From: an uncultured Verrucomicrobiota bacterium
GTDB lineage: Bacteria > Verrucomicrobiota > Verrucomicrobiia > Opitutales > Opitutaceae
Direction of reading: 5' to 3'
Assembly (NCBI GenBank): GCA_903869675.1
Contig: CAIQAB010000015.1
Coordinates: 115,067 to 179,066 of the forward strand
Length of the DNA stretch: 64,000 nt
A program made the translations under genes and the position numbers. Positions 63,618 through 64,000 of the stretch are shown one piece after another (position 1 is the first letter of the stretch; each line of letters begins with the position of its first letter). The notes under the pieces were generated by a model that saw only the letters and a program-made list of their open reading frames with translations, did not search any database and was not told the DNA's origin.

Positions 63618-64000
63618 TTACGAGGCGGGCGGCAGGAGCTCTTGTTCGGCTGCGCGGGCGAGCAACCAGAGCAGATCGGAGACCCGGTTGATGTAGGCTA
63701 AGATGACTGGCCGCGGGTTCCGGCCGGCTTGGACGGGCAGGCCTACGAGGTGACGTTCGGCTCGGCGGGCGACCACCCGGGCTTGATCCAGCGCGGCGGC
63801 GAGGGGGCCGACCCCAGGGGTGGCCCAGCCATCAAAACGCAAGCCACGGGCCTCGAGTTCGGCGGCGGCTAGGTCCACGCGAGAGAGCGCATCGGCGTCC
63901 AGTTTCTTAAAATTAGATTCCAAGTAGCGGGGAGCGTCGCTCTCGGCACAGGCGACCTCGCCCATCAAGGCCACTAGATCGTGCTGGATGGGGAGCAGCA
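63618..64000 (-). CDS. PduO-type cob(I)alamin adenosyltransferase, cut by the window edge
   Basis: Only the C-terminal 126 residues are in the window. They show IQHDLVALMGEVACAE, then ATPGVGPLAAALDQARVVARRAERHLV and NRVSDLLWLLARAAE. These match PduO-type ATP:cob(I)alamin adenosyltransferases, where the R-ARxAER and N-RxSDxLF motifs bind ATP and form the active site. The frame is open to the window end, so the start is outside. It makes adenosylcobalamin. Confidence 0.9.
   Translation of the reverse strand, partial: LLPIQHDLVALMGEVACAESDAPRYLESNFKKLDADALSRVDLAAAELEARGLRFDGWATPGVGPLAAALDQARVVARRAERHLVGLPVQAGRNPRPVILAYINRVSDLLWLLARAAEQELLPPAS

Overview
The window is GC-rich bacterial chromosome, densely packed with mostly housekeeping genes on both strands. 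The gene mix suggests a member of the Verrucomicrobiota, most likely Opitutaceae-like. Pointers are a PEP-CTERM sorted secreted protein, a DUF1501/DUF1800 pair, an SGNH esterase next to a LacI regulator and a secreted glycosidase, a secreted RCC1/Ig-repeat protein and an RRM protein with a Gly-rich tail. This placement is inference from gene content; no rRNA or marker search was possible. No prophage, insertion sequence, CRISPR array or defence island was seen.

Layout. 1-6.8 kb: a DUF58/transglutaminase (TgpA-like) pair running into convergent mnmA and recD2. 6.8-8.6 kb: citramalate synthase cimA preceded by what reads as a complete isoleucine attenuator (18-codon leader with an Ile-Ile pair, alternative hairpins, terminator). 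8.7-11.9 kb: a MacAB-like membrane fusion protein, ABC ATPase and permease. 11.9-16.3 kb: a HAD phosphatase, then a four-gene Mla-type lipid transport operon (STAS-MlaE fusion, MlaF, MlaD, auxiliary lipoprotein). 16.3-19.1 kb: TPR protein, YceI protein, small membrane protein, queA and tRNA-Thr(CGU). 19.2-25.6 kb: carbohydrate and cell-wall genes (SGNH esterase, SDR, LacI regulator divergent from a clan GH-A glycosidase, NamZ-type muramidase, DUF2062). 25.7-35.3 kb: UDP-glucose dehydrogenase, PEP-CTERM trypsin-like protein, M42 peptidase, imidazolonepropionase, hisA, a flavin disulfide reductase, a chimeric AsnB/sugar-transferase gene, a DJ-1 protein and an epimerase-like SDR. 35.4-37.4 kb: an unrecognised three-repeat protein with a DUF4177-like head. 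37.5-42.1 kb: DUF1501, DUF1800, alr and tsaB. 42.3-44.7 kb: tig and clpP, each with a terminator. 44.9-49.8 kb: a 1638-residue cyclophilin-RCC1-Ig protein. 49.8-53.9 kb: a Cys/Met PLP enzyme, exonuclease III, pncC and nadK overlapping tail to tail, and a small membrane protein. 54-64 kb: RRM protein, dus, a DCC protein, a MalY-like lyase, an MscS channel, a COG0523 GTPase, transaldolase, a CCA-type nucleotidyltransferase, DUF423 and a truncated cobalamin adenosyltransferase.

Most striking. (1) The cimA leader has all the parts of a ribosome-mediated attenuator tuned to isoleucine, the end product of the citramalate route. (2) The sugar transferase carries an in-frame asparagine-synthetase N-terminus in place of its own, the mark of an ancient deletion or fusion. 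(3) The 653-residue protein at 35.4 kb has three copies of a domain I cannot name. (4) The large secreted protein joins a prolyl isomerase to exactly seven 48-residue RCC1 repeats and Ig-like repeats. Several intergenic palindromes may belong to dispersed repeat families.
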